From: an uncultured Bacteroides sp.
Lineage (GTDB): Bacteria > Bacteroidota > Bacteroidia > Bacteroidales > Bacteroidaceae
Length of the DNA: 64,000 bases
Direction of reading: 5' to 3'
Assembly: GCA_947074205.1 (NCBI GenBank)
Contig: CAMTOQ010000012.1
Coordinates: 1 to 64,000 of the forward strand
The notes below the pieces were generated by a model. The model was not told where the DNA came from. It saw only the letters and a program-made list of their open reading frames with translations, and searched no databases. Position numbers and translations under genes: made by a program. Below are positions 1 to 8,467 of the stretch, one piece after another (within the stretch, counting starts at the first letter, position 1; each line of letters opens with the position of its first letter).

Positions 1-378
1 GACGACTTTGAGAATCTCTACGGGTTGACTGATAGAGAGAAGATTTATAAAGATAAGGTGAAATTCTACTGCCCCAACTTTATATTTACTGCCGGAGGTA
101 GCGAAGTTTCGCTCTTCACCCGCCAGTTTGCCAAGAACTATCCTACTCCTCAAATAGATGCTGTAAGCACTGTAGGAGCAGGCGATAACTTCAATGCCGG
201 CATCTTGTTTGGTCTGCTGAAGAACGGTATCCGCTATCGCGACATCGAAACACTAGACGAGCAGCAGTGGGACAAGATTATAGCTAGCGGCATGGCATTT
301 GCCACCGAAGCGTGCAAAAGCCTCAACAACTATATCTCTACCGACTTTGCGAAAGCCTTTAAGGGCTACAAAAAATAG
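1..378 (+). CDS. PfkB-family carbohydrate kinase (3' fragment)
   Basis: This is the C-terminal end of a ribokinase/PfkB-type sugar kinase; the gene enters from the left edge of the window, so the start and the substrate-binding half are missing. The reading frame is open from base 1. The PfkB signature GAGDNF near residue 62 of the fragment supplies the anion hole and the catalytic Asp that activates the sugar hydroxyl. The family phosphorylates fructose, ribose, 2-keto-3-deoxygluconate and similar sugars with ATP in the cytoplasm. The fragment resembles Bacteroidetes fructokinase-like proteins, but the substrate cannot be read from the C-terminus alone. It ends at a strong hairpin shared with the convergent helicase gene. 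Confidence 0.85.
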   Translation, partial: DDFENLYGLTDREKIYKDKVKFYCPNFIFTAGGSEVSLFTRQFAKNYPTPQIDAVSTVGAGDNFNAGILFGLLKNGIRYRDIETLDEQQWDKIIASGMAFATEACKSLNNYISTDFAKAFKGYKK

Positions 379-386
379 TATAAAGA

Positions 387-429
387 AAGGGCTGAATAGC
401 AATCCCATAATGGGTGCTATTCAGCCCTT
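387..429. terminator. Bidirectional intrinsic terminator
   Basis: A perfect 15-bp inverted repeat (387-401 with 415-429) encloses a 13-base loop that can itself pair as CCCA/TGGG. It lies between the stop codons of two convergent genes, the sugar kinase and the DEAD-box helicase. It is flanked by A-rich sequence on the left and T-rich sequence on the right, so it could serve both directions. Confidence 0.8.
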
Positions 430-463
430 CTTGCTGTTTCGAAAGCTCTATAGAACTTATAAA

Positions 464-2395
464 TTACTTCTTGTTACGAGGTTTGCGTTTTGCCCATCCT
501 TCTTCGCTGAAATCAGGAGCATCACCTTTGAAGAACTGTTGCCAGTCTTCTTTCTTTCCACGCTCGTTAGAATAGCCACGCTCTTCACGGCTAGGCTTGT
601 TTGGGTTAGCTTCGCGCTTACCGCCACGTTCTGGACGTGCACCACGATCGTTACGATCGTTGCGGCTGCCACCTCTACGTTCTGGGCGACCACCTTCGCG
701 ACGGAAACCACCATCACCACGGCCACGGCCACCACCGCGACGTTCGCCACCGCCTTCAGTACCATCTTCCGATGCTACTTCTACAGCCACCTTGCGACCG
801 TTCCAGTTGGCACGTTTCAAACCGTTCACCACGTTGTCTGCTTCTTTTTCGTCTACTTCGAAGAAAGAGAAGTTTTTCATCAAGTCGATACGACCCAATT
901 CTACACGACCACGTGTATTGTTGTTCAACAATGAGATCAATTCTGCTGGGTAGAAACCGTCCATCTTACCAAGGTTGATAAATAGACGAGTGAAGCCCGC
1001 TTGTGCCTTACGGCTAGTGCCTCTATCACCTCTTTCACGACGATCACCTCTGCCCGAATCGTTGCCTGTAGCCACAGCGATATCGCCCTTGCCACGGTAG
1101 TACTCTTCGAAACGGTTGAACTCGTGTGATACCACACGCTTGATCAAGTCTTCCTTGCTCAACCACTCTAGCTTGCGGTAGATTTCGGTCATGAAAGGTT
1201 CGATCTCAGCTTCGTTCACCTTCACTTTTTCTAGTTCGTCAATCACCTTGTAGAGTTGCTTTTCGCAAATCTCGTTGGCTGTAGGCAGTTCGCCCATGAT
1301 GAACTTCGTGTTGATGATACGCTCGATTTCGCGCATCTTACCCTTTTCGCGAAGGTTAAGGATAGCGATAGCAGTACCCGTTTTACCTGCACGGCCTGTA
1401 CGACCAGAACGGTGCGTATAGCTTTCAGTATCATCGGGCAAACCGTAGTTGATAACGTGAGTCAAATCGTCTACGTCGATACCACGAGCAGCCACGTCGG
1501 TAGCTACCAACAGTTGCAAAGTGTGGTTACGGAACTTAGACATCACCGCATCACGTTGTGCTTGCGACAATTCACCGTGCAAAGAGTCTGCACTGTAACC
1601 TTGTTGCATTAGTTTTTCGGCAATCTCTTGCGTCTCTTTACGAGTACGGCAGAAGATGATACCATAAATATTTGGGTTGCAGTCTACGATACGCTTCAAC
1701 GCTTCGAACTTATCCTTAGCGTGAACCATATAAGCAACGTGCTTCACATTATTGTTACCTTCGTTCTTGCGGCCGATAGTAATCTCTTTAGCGTCGCGAA
1801 GATAGTTTTTAGAGATACGTGCGATCTCTGGGCTCATTGTAGCCGAGAAAAGCAACGTGTTACGTTCTTGTGGTACATCGGCAAGGATAGCGTTGATGCT
1901 ATCAGTAAAGCCCATGTTCAACATCTCATCCGCCTCGTCAAGCACTACACTGTGTACAGTAGACAACGACACTGTGCGACGCTCCATCAAGTCGAGCAAA
2001 CGACCTGGAGTAGCCACAATGATGTGTACGCCACGTTTCAAGCTACGGATTTGGCTGTCGATAGACGAACCACCGTAAACTGGCAACACTTTCAAGCCAT
2101 CAATGTATTTAGAGTAATCGTGCAAGTCGCCTGCAATTTGCAAGCAAAGCTCACGGGTAGGACAAAGGATTAATGATTGTGGAACGCGTTTGTTCACATC
2201 AATCTTCTGTATCAAGGGCAAACCGAAGGCCGCTGTCTTACCGGTTCCGGTCTGTGCAAGGGCCACTACATCATTGTTTTCGCCTAATAGGTATGGAATC
2301 ACTTCCTCCTGTACTGGCATGGGATTCGCATATCCCATTTCTTCAATTGCTTGGCGTATCTCCGCAGAGACGCCTAGCTCCTCAAATGTCTTCAT
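464..2395 (-). CDS. deaD: DEAD-box ATP-dependent RNA helicase
   Basis: This cytoplasmic RNA helicase probably unwinds structured RNA during ribosome assembly, cold adaptation or mRNA decay. It has the Q motif (Gln29), motif I AQTGTGKT at 47-54, PTREL at 79, DEAD at 153-156, SAT at 184-186, VAARGID at 301-307 and HRSGRTGRAG at 328-337. Residues about 478-550 form a DbpA-type RNA-binding domain. The last 90 residues are a low-complexity tail rich in Arg, Gly and Glu. The two-domain core plus DbpA domain plus basic tail is the CsdA/DeaD layout. The gene is monocistronic, with a long leader upstream and a convergent terminator downstream. The symbol follows the family; an assignment as DbpA is less likely because of the tail and length (643 aa). 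Confidence 0.93.
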   Translation of the reverse strand: MKTFEELGVSAEIRQAIEEMGYANPMPVQEEVIPYLLGENNDVVALAQTGTGKTAAFGLPLIQKIDVNKRVPQSLILCPTRELCLQIAGDLHDYSKYIDGLKVLPVYGGSSIDSQIRSLKRGVHIIVATPGRLLDLMERRTVSLSTVHSVVLDEADEMLNMGFTDSINAILADVPQERNTLLFSATMSPEIARISKNYLRDAKEITIGRKNEGNNNVKHVAYMVHAKDKFEALKRIVDCNPNIYGIIFCRTRKETQEIAEKLMQQGYSADSLHGELSQAQRDAVMSKFRNHTLQLLVATDVAARGIDVDDLTHVINYGLPDDTESYTHRSGRTGRAGKTGTAIAILNLREKGKMREIERIINTKFIMGELPTANEICEKQLYKVIDELEKVKVNEAEIEPFMTEIYRKLEWLSKEDLIKRVVSHEFNRFEEYYRGKGDIAVATGNDSGRGDRRERGDRGTSRKAQAGFTRLFINLGKMDGFYPAELISLLNNNTRGRVELGRIDLMKNFSFFEVDEKEADNVVNGLKRANWNGRKVAVEVASEDGTEGGGERRGGGRGRGDGGFRREGGRPERRGGSRNDRNDRGARPERGGKREANPNKPSREERGYSNERGKKEDWQQFFKGDAPDFSEEGWAKRKPRNKK

Positions 2396-2604
2396 TAACT
2401 TTTGTTCTTTTTAAAATTTAAATAAAGCAAGCATTCTGCCTGCCTCGACATAAGGATGTTAGCGTCCCGACTTCCCTCGCAGAAATAATCCTGAATGAAA
2501 AAAAGGAGCACGAAAGCTCTTTCTGACAGTCTATGTGCTGTCGCCCGTATCTATTGTCATTGGGTCACCCCAAAGCGAACAGAACGCAAATCCTTATAAA
2601 AAAT
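2396..2604 (-). promoter_or_regulatory. Long 5' leader of deaD with possible attenuator hairpin
   Basis: About 200 bases separate the predicted promoter from the helicase start codon and no gene fits there. Read on the reverse strand, a small hairpin (2505-2509 with 2516-2520, four GC-core pairs, one mismatch, AT extension) is followed by seven T residues (2498-2504), which looks like a weak intrinsic terminator. A second hairpin (2525-2529 with 2538-2542) precedes it. Cold-shock helicase genes in other bacteria carry regulatory leaders, so attenuation or a short leader RNA of about 105 nt is plausible. The stem is short, so this is tentative. Confidence 0.4.
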
Positions 2605-2610
2605 GGTTGG

Positions 2611-2644
2611 CAAAGATAGAGATTAAAAGATGAAACCGAGCAAA
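2611..2644 (-). promoter_or_regulatory. Bacteroides-type promoter of deaD
   Basis: On the reverse strand the -7 box is TATCTTTG (2611-2618), an exact match to TAnnTTTG. A TTTG -33 element lies at 2641-2644 with a 22-base spacer, slightly long. Transcription would start near 2604. Confidence 0.6.
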
Positions 2645-2703
2645 CAAATGCTATTTGGTAGTACATTATCCCCAATTATTAGGGGCCATCAGACTACTCC
2701 CGG

Positions 2704-3762
2704 CTATTGCAGCAGAAACTTTTGTAGTCTTTTCTGATCGTCTTTCGTGAAGCCGATTCCTTCTTCTAAATAGTTAGAGATATTGCCATATTTATGCCTT
2801 ATCTCATTTTTGGCAGCATTCAAGAAGTTCTCCTTGGCCATAAACACAGCCGTGATACCTTCTTGCGACTTGGCTGGAAGATTGTAGCCATAGCTAGATC
2901 CACGAGGGATATTATAGTAGACGTTGGTCAGAAGGTAGTCCTTCATCACCACATCATCAGGCACTCCCAGTGAGTACAGAACAAGTGCCGAAGCAATACC
3001 TACGCGTCCTTTGCCCGACGAACAAGTGATTACCAACGGATAATTGTCTTCATTTTTGAGTAGTTCGAACAACTGGGCATAGCTTGAAGCCCAATCTCTT
3101 ACTAACTCTCTATTTAATCGTTCGATGGTGCGATTTACGGTATCTCCCATCAATACACCATATTGCAGACCTTGCAAAACCTGAGTCAACTCCTCAAGAG
3201 GAATAGGAATAGATACCACATCCACTGTCTCTGTGACACTTTTGGTTACGTTGCGCTCAGTTGTGCCTCTCAAATCGACAATCGTCTTAATACCCATATT
3301 CTTGATTTCGCGACGAGCCGATGGTGTTAATGTATCGATCTCCGCAGAACGGTAGATCTTACCCCAACGTACATTCTTCTTTTCGTCGACAGAACGATAT
3401 CCGCCCAAGTCGCGAAAGTTTTGCACACCCGAGATGTTGACATTACGGGTTGCCGTATTCACACGGTATTTGTCGTCAAACACAATGCGATAGTAATAAC
3501 GTTTTGTAGGGTTGTCGGTGATAATAGTAAGTCGCCCGTCAGAAATAGGAGCCACTGCTACAGGCTGTATCTCACGAATATTATTGGGGTCAGTAGATGC
3601 ATATATCTTCACATTGCCGGGGATGCTTGGAGTGGTTTCCCACTTAACAATAGCATTGCCCACGCCATTCTCTTCACAGACTACCGATATAGAAGGCGGT
3701 GTCTTTGAACAAGAGATTAGCAAAAGTGAAACAAAGATTCCATTAAACAAGCTTTTAATCAT
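2704..3762 (-). CDS. Lipoprotein tyrosine phosphatase (DSP/Y_phosphatase3-like)
   Basis: This predicted surface or periplasmic lipoprotein has a protein-tyrosine phosphatase fold. The start at 3762 places a signal peptide directly before a lipobox ending at Cys18 (LLLISC); an in-frame upstream ATG at 3801 would overlap the promoter. Residues about 25-110 look like a fibronectin-III-like domain; FRDLGGYR near 116 is the usual entry to the phosphatase domain. The P-loop is CSSGKGRVG, with nucleophile Cys247 and Arg253 in CX5R spacing. The usual His before the Cys is Thr, and the Asp and Thr of the common KDRTG are Gly and Val. The protein is 352 aa and monocistronic. The substrate is unknown; phosphoinositide or phosphotyrosine are both possible. 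Confidence 0.8.
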   Translation of the reverse strand: MIKSLFNGIFVSLLLISCSKTPPSISVVCEENGVGNAIVKWETTPSIPGNVKIYASTDPNNIREIQPVAVAPISDGRLTIITDNPTKRYYYRIVFDDKYRVNTATRNVNISGVQNFRDLGGYRSVDEKKNVRWGKIYRSAEIDTLTPSARREIKNMGIKTIVDLRGTTERNVTKSVTETVDVVSIPIPLEELTQVLQGLQYGVLMGDTVNRTIERLNRELVRDWASSYAQLFELLKNEDNYPLVITCSSGKGRVGIASALVLYSLGVPDDVVMKDYLLTNVYYNIPRGSSYGYNLPAKSQEGITAVFMAKENFLNAAKNEIRHKYGNISNYLEEGIGFTKDDQKRLQKFLLQ

Positions 3763-3789
3763 AAATCTATATGTATGCCTTATTTGATG

Positions 3790-3797
3790 CAAAGATA
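3790..3797 (-). promoter_or_regulatory. -7 promoter box of the phosphatase gene
   Basis: The reverse strand reads TATCTTTG, an exact TAnnTTTG match 28 bases before the ATG at 3762. No good TTTG -33 element is seen at the right distance. Confidence 0.45.
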
Positions 3798-3996
3798 GCA
3801 ATAAAGCATGGTGTTAAATTAACTCTTTGTGTTTATTAGTCAAAGTATAGTTCATTTAACAATGATATAGCTTTTATTGGGCTTAAATGGGTGTAAACAG
3901 CAAGTATTCAGCACAAACGGCCAACTAAATCGAGGAAAATAATACAGACAAACTCCATCAAAAAAAAGTGATAAATTGCTCAAACATCATCTACAT

Positions 3997-4030
3997 TTTG
4001 ACCAAAAAACGAGATGAAAGTGTATCTTTG
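3997..4030 (+). promoter_or_regulatory. Promoter of the EamA transporter gene
   Basis: TTTG at 3997-4000 and TATCTTTG at 4023-4030 match the Bacteroidetes consensus, with a 22-base spacer. The box lies inside the longer open frame that begins at 3968, which decides for the ATG at 4052. Confidence 0.6.
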
Positions 4031-4051
4031 TCTTCTCCAAAATACTTATCT

Positions 4052-4915
4052 ATGAAAAGACTAAATGGCATTCTTTACGGACTACTTTCGTCGGCCTCTT
4101 TCGGTTTGATACCCCTCTTCGCCCTGCCTGTGATGCTGGCCGGAATGGACTTTGAATCGGTGCTGATGTATCGTTTTCTGCTAGCTGCCATCATGCTTGG
4201 GGGCATTATGCTATTTAGCAAAGAGTCGTTTCGCATAGGCTGGAGGGATGTGTTGCCACTAGGCATGCTGGCCGTGCTCTATATGCTATCGGCTCTATTG
4301 CTGTTTTGGGGCTACAAACTAATGTCGAGCGGTGTGGCCACTACCCTACACTTTATGTACCCGGTGGTGACAACGATTCTGATGATGGTGTTCTTCCACG
4401 ACAGAGCTTCTAAATGGCGCATATTGGCCATTGCCCTAGCTATCATAGGGGTTTATCTCTTATCGGACAGTGGTTCTAGCGGCACGTTGTCCAAAAGTGG
4501 AATCGTCATTGTGCTACTCTCGGCAGTGACCTACTCGCTCTATCTTATCGCCATAGATAAATGCAAAGTAGGCAAAATGAAGGGGATAAAACTCACTTTC
4601 TACGTCTTTCTGTTTGGCACGCTGATGCTAGTGCTTTTAGCAGGTGTCACAACCGGATTGCAACCTATTCCATCGCTTCATGCGGCAGGCAACCTCGTGA
4701 TGCTTGCACTGATCCCCACCATTATCTCTAACCTTGCACTGGTGCAATCTATCAAGATTATCGGTTCGTCACTGGCTTCTATCCTTGGAGCAATGGAACC
4801 TGTCACCGCGTTGTGCGTGGGCATAGCCGTGTTTCACGAGCCCATCACCTACGGCATAGGTCTTGGGGTCGCCTTTATCATCACAGCCGTCACCGTGATT
4901 ATCGTAAAAAGATAG
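4052..4915 (+). CDS. EamA/DMT-family inner-membrane transporter
   Basis: This is a drug/metabolite-superfamily permease of about 287 aa with ten hydrophobic segments in two repeated five-helix EamA halves. The C-terminal half carries the usual acidic Glu after the ASILGA-type helix (GAMEPVTAL). Family members export amino acids, nucleobases or metabolites; the substrate is not visible from sequence. The start at 4052 is chosen because a promoter sits just upstream and inside the longer frame. The gene is convergent with the S46 peptidase gene, with only five bases between the stop codons and no evident terminator. Confidence 0.85.
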   Translation: MKRLNGILYGLLSSASFGLIPLFALPVMLAGMDFESVLMYRFLLAAIMLGGIMLFSKESFRIGWRDVLPLGMLAVLYMLSALLLFWGYKLMSSGVATTLHFMYPVVTTILMMVFFHDRASKWRILAIALAIIGVYLLSDSGSSGTLSKSGIVIVLLSAVTYSLYLIAIDKCKVGKMKGIKLTFYVFLFGTLMLVLLAGVTTGLQPIPSLHAAGNLVMLALIPTIISNLALVQSIKIIGSSLASILGAMEPVTALCVGIAVFHEPITYGIGLGVAFIITAVTVIIVKR

Positions 4916-4920
4916 GAGTG

Positions 4921-7053
4921 CTATCGGATATTCAACTCGTCGATCAGGCGAGTAGACTTGCCATACTTCTCGATAATGAATAGGATATAGCGAATATCCA
5001 CCCCGATACAGCGCTGCAAATTGGGTTCGAAGGCGATATCGCTACTCATTGCTTCCCAGTTGCCATCGAAGGCTAGACCGATGAGTTCGGCTTCCCCATT
5101 GAACATGGCACTGCCCGAGTTTCCGCCCGTGATATCGTTGTTGCTAATGAAGTTGACCATCAAAGAGCCGTCTTTATCGGCATATCTTCCGAAATCTCCC
5201 TCACAGAACAGCTCCAACAGACGTGGACTGACTACAAAGTCGGGGTCTCCGGCATGGTCGCGCATCTTCTCGAAGATACCCATAGGCGTGGTGTAGTAGT
5301 TGAAGAACACCCCATCCGAAGGCTTGTAACCCTGCACCGTTCCAAAGCTGAAACGCAGCGTAGAGTTGGCATCAGGATAATACTGCTTATCCGCATTCAT
5401 GCGGCGCACAGCAGCGTTGAGCAAGCGTTCATCACGAGTGATATTGTCGCTGGCTTCCTGCATGTTGCCATTGAGTTCGAAGTAGGTGGTAAGAATATCC
5501 ATACTGAGCTCCACAGCAGGGTCGTAGAAGATATTGTAGGTAGAATCGCCGTGCATCACGCTAGAAAAACCATCCAATGAGCTGAGTCTGCTGCGACTGT
5601 AGAGTGTATCTACATAGGCCTGAACACTGCCGTCGTGATTCTTATAGATAGAGTCGTAGACAGCAGGCAATGCAGAAACATCGACAAAGGAAGGATACGA
5701 TTCGAGCATCGTCACCATCACCTCTTTGTCTACATCGGCATCGTAGTTATCATAGCCGGTGAGAATCTCGCGAAGTTGGTTCATGAGCTGTTTCTCTTCG
5801 CCCTCGGTATCGATATTCATAATCATCAAGGCAAACTTCACGATGTCGGCGCCATTGAGGAAGGTTTCCATAAAATAGGCCATATCGTGTTGCTGCGTCT
5901 GTCGGTTCTTGTAGTTCAACTCTAAGGAGCTCATAAGATGAAGCAGATCTTTCCTTTCGGAAGGAGTGGCTTGAATCCAGCGCAACAGGGCGGCTTCTTC
6001 TGCCCTCTTCTTCTCGAGCACTTTGAGTTCTTTTATGGCTTTATTGGTTCCGATGCTATTCTTCCAGTAGTTGGAGCTTTCGTCATAAGCCGAAGCGTAT
6101 TTGATGCGGATACTATCGCTCTGACTCATCAGCTTCTTCCACACGCCTTGCTTTATGCCACGCACGTCTATCATGGCCTGATTGGTGGTATTCATCATCT
6201 CCTCGATACCAAACGAAGACATGAAGCGGTCGGTCTGTCCGGGATACCCCATTGTCATACAGAATGAACCTTGCTTATAACCATCAAGCGATATGGGCGC
6301 TACATAGTCGGGGCGATAGGGCACGTTGTCGGGCGAATAGTCGGCCGGCATATTGTTGGCACCGGCATACACACGAAACACGCAAAAATCGCCGGTATGG
6401 CGGGGCCACATCCAGTTGTCAGTATCCCAACCAAACTTACCTATAGACTGGGGTGGAGCAAACACAAGGCGCACATCGGTATAGTCGCGGTAGATGGATA
6501 GCCAAAACTCGTTGCCACCATAATAGGCATCTACTTCGCCTACCAATGTGGGGTCTTTGCGACTCACCTCGGCTGCAATCTCGTTCATCTTCATATTGAT
6601 CATCAGGGTGCGTTCGCCCTCGGTCATTCCCTTTTCAACGGCTTTCAACACACGTTTGGTCACATCCTTGGTATCGATAAGAAAACGGGCAAAGAGTTCA
6701 GGATTGGGCAATTCAGCGCCTAAAGTAGGTGCAGAGAAACCATATTGCAGGTAGTCGTTCTCTACGCTAGAGTGTTGCTGCACGCTGCGCAAACCGCAAT
6801 GGTGATTGGTGAGCAACAGCCCCTGATCGGATACAATAACTCCCGAGCAGAAGCCGCCAAAGCTAACTACTGCATCTTTTAAAGAGCGGTGTTTAGGGCT
6901 ATATATTTTATCGAAGGGGACTTCGAGCCCCAACGCCTTCATCTCATCGCGAAGGGGTTTGTTCATCTTGCCAAGTAGCCACATACCTTCGTCGGCATGT
7001 AGCAGATATGTAGAAAAAAGAAGGGTTAACAGTAAAAGGGAGGTGCGTTTCAT
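4921..7053 (-). CDS. S46-family dipeptidyl peptidase (DPP7-like)
   Basis: This exported serine exopeptidase removes dipeptides from the N-terminus of oligopeptides in the periplasm. A signal peptide runs through about residue 20 and ends before ADEGMW, the usual mature start of S46 enzymes. The chymotrypsin-like fold is split by a helical domain. The catalytic His is in TNHHC (His85) and the nucleophile in GGNSGS (Ser646); the length of 710 aa fits the family. The residue 18 positions after the catalytic Ser is Gly, the position that is Gly in DPP7 (hydrophobic P1) and Arg in DPP11 (acidic P1), so DPP7-type specificity is inferred. ATG 7053 is preferred to 7065 because it begins the signal peptide more normally. 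Confidence 0.92.
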   Translation of the reverse strand: MKRTSLLLLTLLFSTYLLHADEGMWLLGKMNKPLRDEMKALGLEVPFDKIYSPKHRSLKDAVVSFGGFCSGVIVSDQGLLLTNHHCGLRSVQQHSSVENDYLQYGFSAPTLGAELPNPELFARFLIDTKDVTKRVLKAVEKGMTEGERTLMINMKMNEIAAEVSRKDPTLVGEVDAYYGGNEFWLSIYRDYTDVRLVFAPPQSIGKFGWDTDNWMWPRHTGDFCVFRVYAGANNMPADYSPDNVPYRPDYVAPISLDGYKQGSFCMTMGYPGQTDRFMSSFGIEEMMNTTNQAMIDVRGIKQGVWKKLMSQSDSIRIKYASAYDESSNYWKNSIGTNKAIKELKVLEKKRAEEAALLRWIQATPSERKDLLHLMSSLELNYKNRQTQQHDMAYFMETFLNGADIVKFALMIMNIDTEGEEKQLMNQLREILTGYDNYDADVDKEVMVTMLESYPSFVDVSALPAVYDSIYKNHDGSVQAYVDTLYSRSRLSSLDGFSSVMHGDSTYNIFYDPAVELSMDILTTYFELNGNMQEASDNITRDERLLNAAVRRMNADKQYYPDANSTLRFSFGTVQGYKPSDGVFFNYYTTPMGIFEKMRDHAGDPDFVVSPRLLELFCEGDFGRYADKDGSLMVNFISNNDITGGNSGSAMFNGEAELIGLAFDGNWEAMSSDIAFEPNLQRCIGVDIRYILFIIEKYGKSTRLIDELNIR

Positions 7054-7105
7054 TGTATAATACATTAAATCGGGTTATCAAAAGGGTATATAAAAGGACA
7101 AGAGA

Positions 7106-8461
7106 CTACTCCACTACCAGCTTTACACTGCTGATGCGTAGACGAGCCACTAGCCATTGTTCGATCTTATCTATCTCTTTATTGTTGGGTCTCTTGGTAA
7201 AAGAGAGCACAGCCATCACCAAAGTATCGGTCTTCATGGAGTCGATTTGCACCTCTAGCGTACGCGAAAGGGCTACTGAAGATACGTTTGGATAGAGTGC
7301 TTTCATTTCCGGCGCTATCATCGTAGTCATATCCTCATAGCGTTCCGATTGCTTGAGTTGCTGTTCTAGCTCTCCTATCTTCTCGGTTTGCTCCTTGATT
7401 CGAGCTTCACTATTCTTGTAGAAATCTTCTAAAATCATAGCTTTCACCGTAGAGACATCGAGCTCTTGGTTGTTGATGCCTTGCATCACGGTGAGTTGTG
7501 CATCTTTCAGCTTATATTTCTTCAATCTCTCGCGGGCTTCGGCTAGTTGTTCATTGGTCACCTCAGGGCCCAACAGTGCTACTCTAAGCTCTTTCTTATC
7601 GTAATCTATCTTCTTGTCTATCACTTGGGTATTGACAAAACTAAGTTCTTGTGCAATGAAGCGATTGGCTTCCGTTTCAAAGAAAGCACCCTTAATCATA
7701 TCGATAGTTAAGTAGAAAGCCGGGCACATCGTCAAGATGACAACGATAATAATGTAGTTGCGAACGTGTTTTTCGCGCACTTTATCAACAAACTGTTTGC
7801 GCTGAAAGTGGAGCAGACGTACACCCACAAAAGTTGCCAGACTGATAAATACGGAATTGATAAAATAGAGGTAGAAGGCACCAAGGAAGTAGGCCAGATT
7901 GCCCGATGCAATGCCATAACCGGCTGTACAAAGGGGAGGCATCAAGGCTGTAGCAATGGCTACACCCGGTATCACATTGCCTTTTTCTTTGGTAGACAAG
8001 GCTACAATGCCAGCCATACCGCCCATCAGAGCGATGAATATATCGTAGATAGAAGGCGATGTACGAGCCAATAGCTCAGATTGCGCCTCGGCTATCGGGG
8101 TAAACAAGAAATAGATTGTGGAGGTAAGCACACAGAATCCTGTGGTGATGAAGAAGCTCTTCAATGAACGTTTCATCAGCTCGAAATCGTTCAGCCCCAC
8201 AGACAGTCCTACCCCCATAATAGGTCCCATCAAAGGGGAAATCAACATGGCACCGATAATCACAGCGGTAGAGTTGACGTTCAGCCCAAAGGAGGCCATA
8301 AATACAGCGAAGATAAGAATCCAAAGGTTGGCCCCTTTAAACTCTACCCCTTTGCGAATAGAATCGACGGTCTTCAACTCGTCGTCTTTATCTTTTCGCA
8401 GATCTAGATAATCTTTGAGGAATGCCTTAATGGCATGCATATTTCGTTTGTCTATGCTCAT
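7106..8461 (-). CDS. DUF389 integral membrane protein
   Basis: This 451-aa protein has a short charged cytoplasmic N-terminus, then about six transmembrane segments between residues 45 and 265 containing the conserved DUF389 motifs (NSTAVIIGAMLISPLMGPI and ATALMPPLCTAGYG). A long soluble C-terminal part includes a coiled-coil-rich region near 355-385. The molecular function of DUF389 is not established; a role as a permease-like or envelope protein is only inference. It starts six bases after the flippase stop codon and probably belongs to a transcript running from ruvB. Confidence 0.85.
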   Translation of the reverse strand: MSIDKRNMHAIKAFLKDYLDLRKDKDDELKTVDSIRKGVEFKGANLWILIFAVFMASFGLNVNSTAVIIGAMLISPLMGPIMGVGLSVGLNDFELMKRSLKSFFITTGFCVLTSTIYFLFTPIAEAQSELLARTSPSIYDIFIALMGGMAGIVALSTKEKGNVIPGVAIATALMPPLCTAGYGIASGNLAYFLGAFYLYFINSVFISLATFVGVRLLHFQRKQFVDKVREKHVRNYIIIVVILTMCPAFYLTIDMIKGAFFETEANRFIAQELSFVNTQVIDKKIDYDKKELRVALLGPEVTNEQLAEARERLKKYKLKDAQLTVMQGINNQELDVSTVKAMILEDFYKNSEARIKEQTEKIGELEQQLKQSERYEDMTTMIAPEMKALYPNVSSVALSRTLEVQIDSMKTDTLVMAVLSFTKRPNNKEIDKIEQWLVARLRISSVKLVVE

Positions 8462-8467
8462 ACCAGT

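Noticed and set aside
299..978. Overlapping forward open frames antisense to the deaD tail.
   Set aside because: They mirror the low-complexity Arg/Gly codons of the helicase tail and have no domain or start context.
2661..2690. Terminator after the phosphatase gene.
   Set aside because: Only a four-pair CCCC/GGGG hairpin without a T-run is present.
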